A DNA stretch of 64,000 nt from Candidatus Binatia bacterium (lineage in GTDB: Bacteria; Desulfobacterota; Binatia; Bin18). The notes beneath the pieces were generated by a model. That model saw only the letters and a program-made list of their open reading frames with translations, ran no database searches and was not told the origin of the DNA. The position numbers and the translations under genes were made by a program. Numbering within the stretch: position 1 is the first letter of the stretch; the number at the start of each line of letters is the position of its first letter. The stretch lies in the NCBI GenBank assembly GCA_022820725.1, contig JAJEFA010000010.1:186001-250000 (forward strand), read 5' to 3'. Positions 63,891-64,000 of the stretch are shown piece after piece.

Positions 63891-64000
63891 CGACGCCTCC
63901 CTTCTCTATGGCCGTTTTCCTCTCTACGCCCTTTTCCCTCTTGTTGGCAAGACATTCTTTCTTGCGATCTCGAATCTCTGAAACTATTTTTTCATTGACA

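Overview
The window reads as a contiguous stretch of a Gram-negative bacterial chromosome (moderately high G+C by eye, TonB-dependent receptor, lipoprotein diacylglyceryl transferase, outer-membrane-type lifestyle). The gene mix (many amidohydrolases, luciferase-like flavin oxidoreductases, a phytanoyl-CoA-dioxygenase-like enzyme, abundant short palindromic intergenic repeats, and a pyrR-pyrB-pyrC-carA-carB operon) resembles uncultivated environmental lineages of the Desulfobacterota/Tectomicrobia type. That placement is an inference; no rRNA or tRNA gene was recognised that could settle it.

Layout. 1-2.2 kb: the 5' part of an aminotransferase gene, a VapBC toxin-antitoxin pair and an orphan HicB-like antitoxin. 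2.2-11.9 kb (minus strand): pyrimidine operon pyrR-pyrB-pyrC-carA-carB followed by recG, preceded by a compact attenuator containing a promoter, a PyrR-type hairpin, a 14-codon leader ORF and a U-tailed terminator. 12-19.2 kb: tenA, then a housekeeping run (tlyA, ispA, xseB, xseA, a C-terminal processing protease, a TlpA-like thioredoxin, lgt). 19.2-21.6 kb: dtd, a DUF1285-like gene, trmL, a DCC-family protein and a Mut7-C protein. 21.9-34 kb: accessory metabolism (TPR protein, GST, a secreted YD-like protein, aldolase, LLM oxidoreductase, acetoacetate-decarboxylase-like protein, OsmC, SppA, cupin, lipoprotein, Tat-signal LLM enzyme, methyltransferase). 34.3-42.6 kb: N-acyl-D-amino-acid deacylase-like and amidohydrolase genes in divergent arrangement, a NarL-type two-component system, a TonB receptor with Asp-rich loops and a PhyH-like dioxygenase. 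43.1-48 kb: an A+T-richer defence-like island. 48.2-64 kb: a BNR-repeat protein, ThuA, DUF2786, a second copy of the deacylase/amidohydrolase pair with an SGNH hydrolase between them, and a minus-strand catabolic operon (LLM oxidoreductase, two 3-hydroxyanthranilate-dioxygenase-like cupins, methylmalonate-semialdehyde-type dehydrogenase, gamma-glutamyltransferase, LarA-like protein).

The most interesting locus is 43.18-47.6 kb. A bacterial enhancer-binding protein with an RtcR/CARF-like sensor domain, a complete AAA+ domain with GAFTGA loop and a Fis-type HTH (46091-47593, plus) is divergent from an ATPase gene with a DUF3696-like tail (44102-45808, minus). The ATPase gene is coupled to a PLD-like effector candidate, and a full-consensus sigma-54 promoter (45856-45871, minus) points at this cassette. 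This suggests a sigma-54-controlled inducible defence module in place of the RNA-repair operon that RtcR controls elsewhere. The effector reading frame is interrupted by one in-frame TAA.

Several families of short palindromic repeats are scattered between genes. Some have entered coding sequence: they appear to supply the stop codon of the OsmC gene, the tail of the HicB-like protein and part of the RecG N-terminus.
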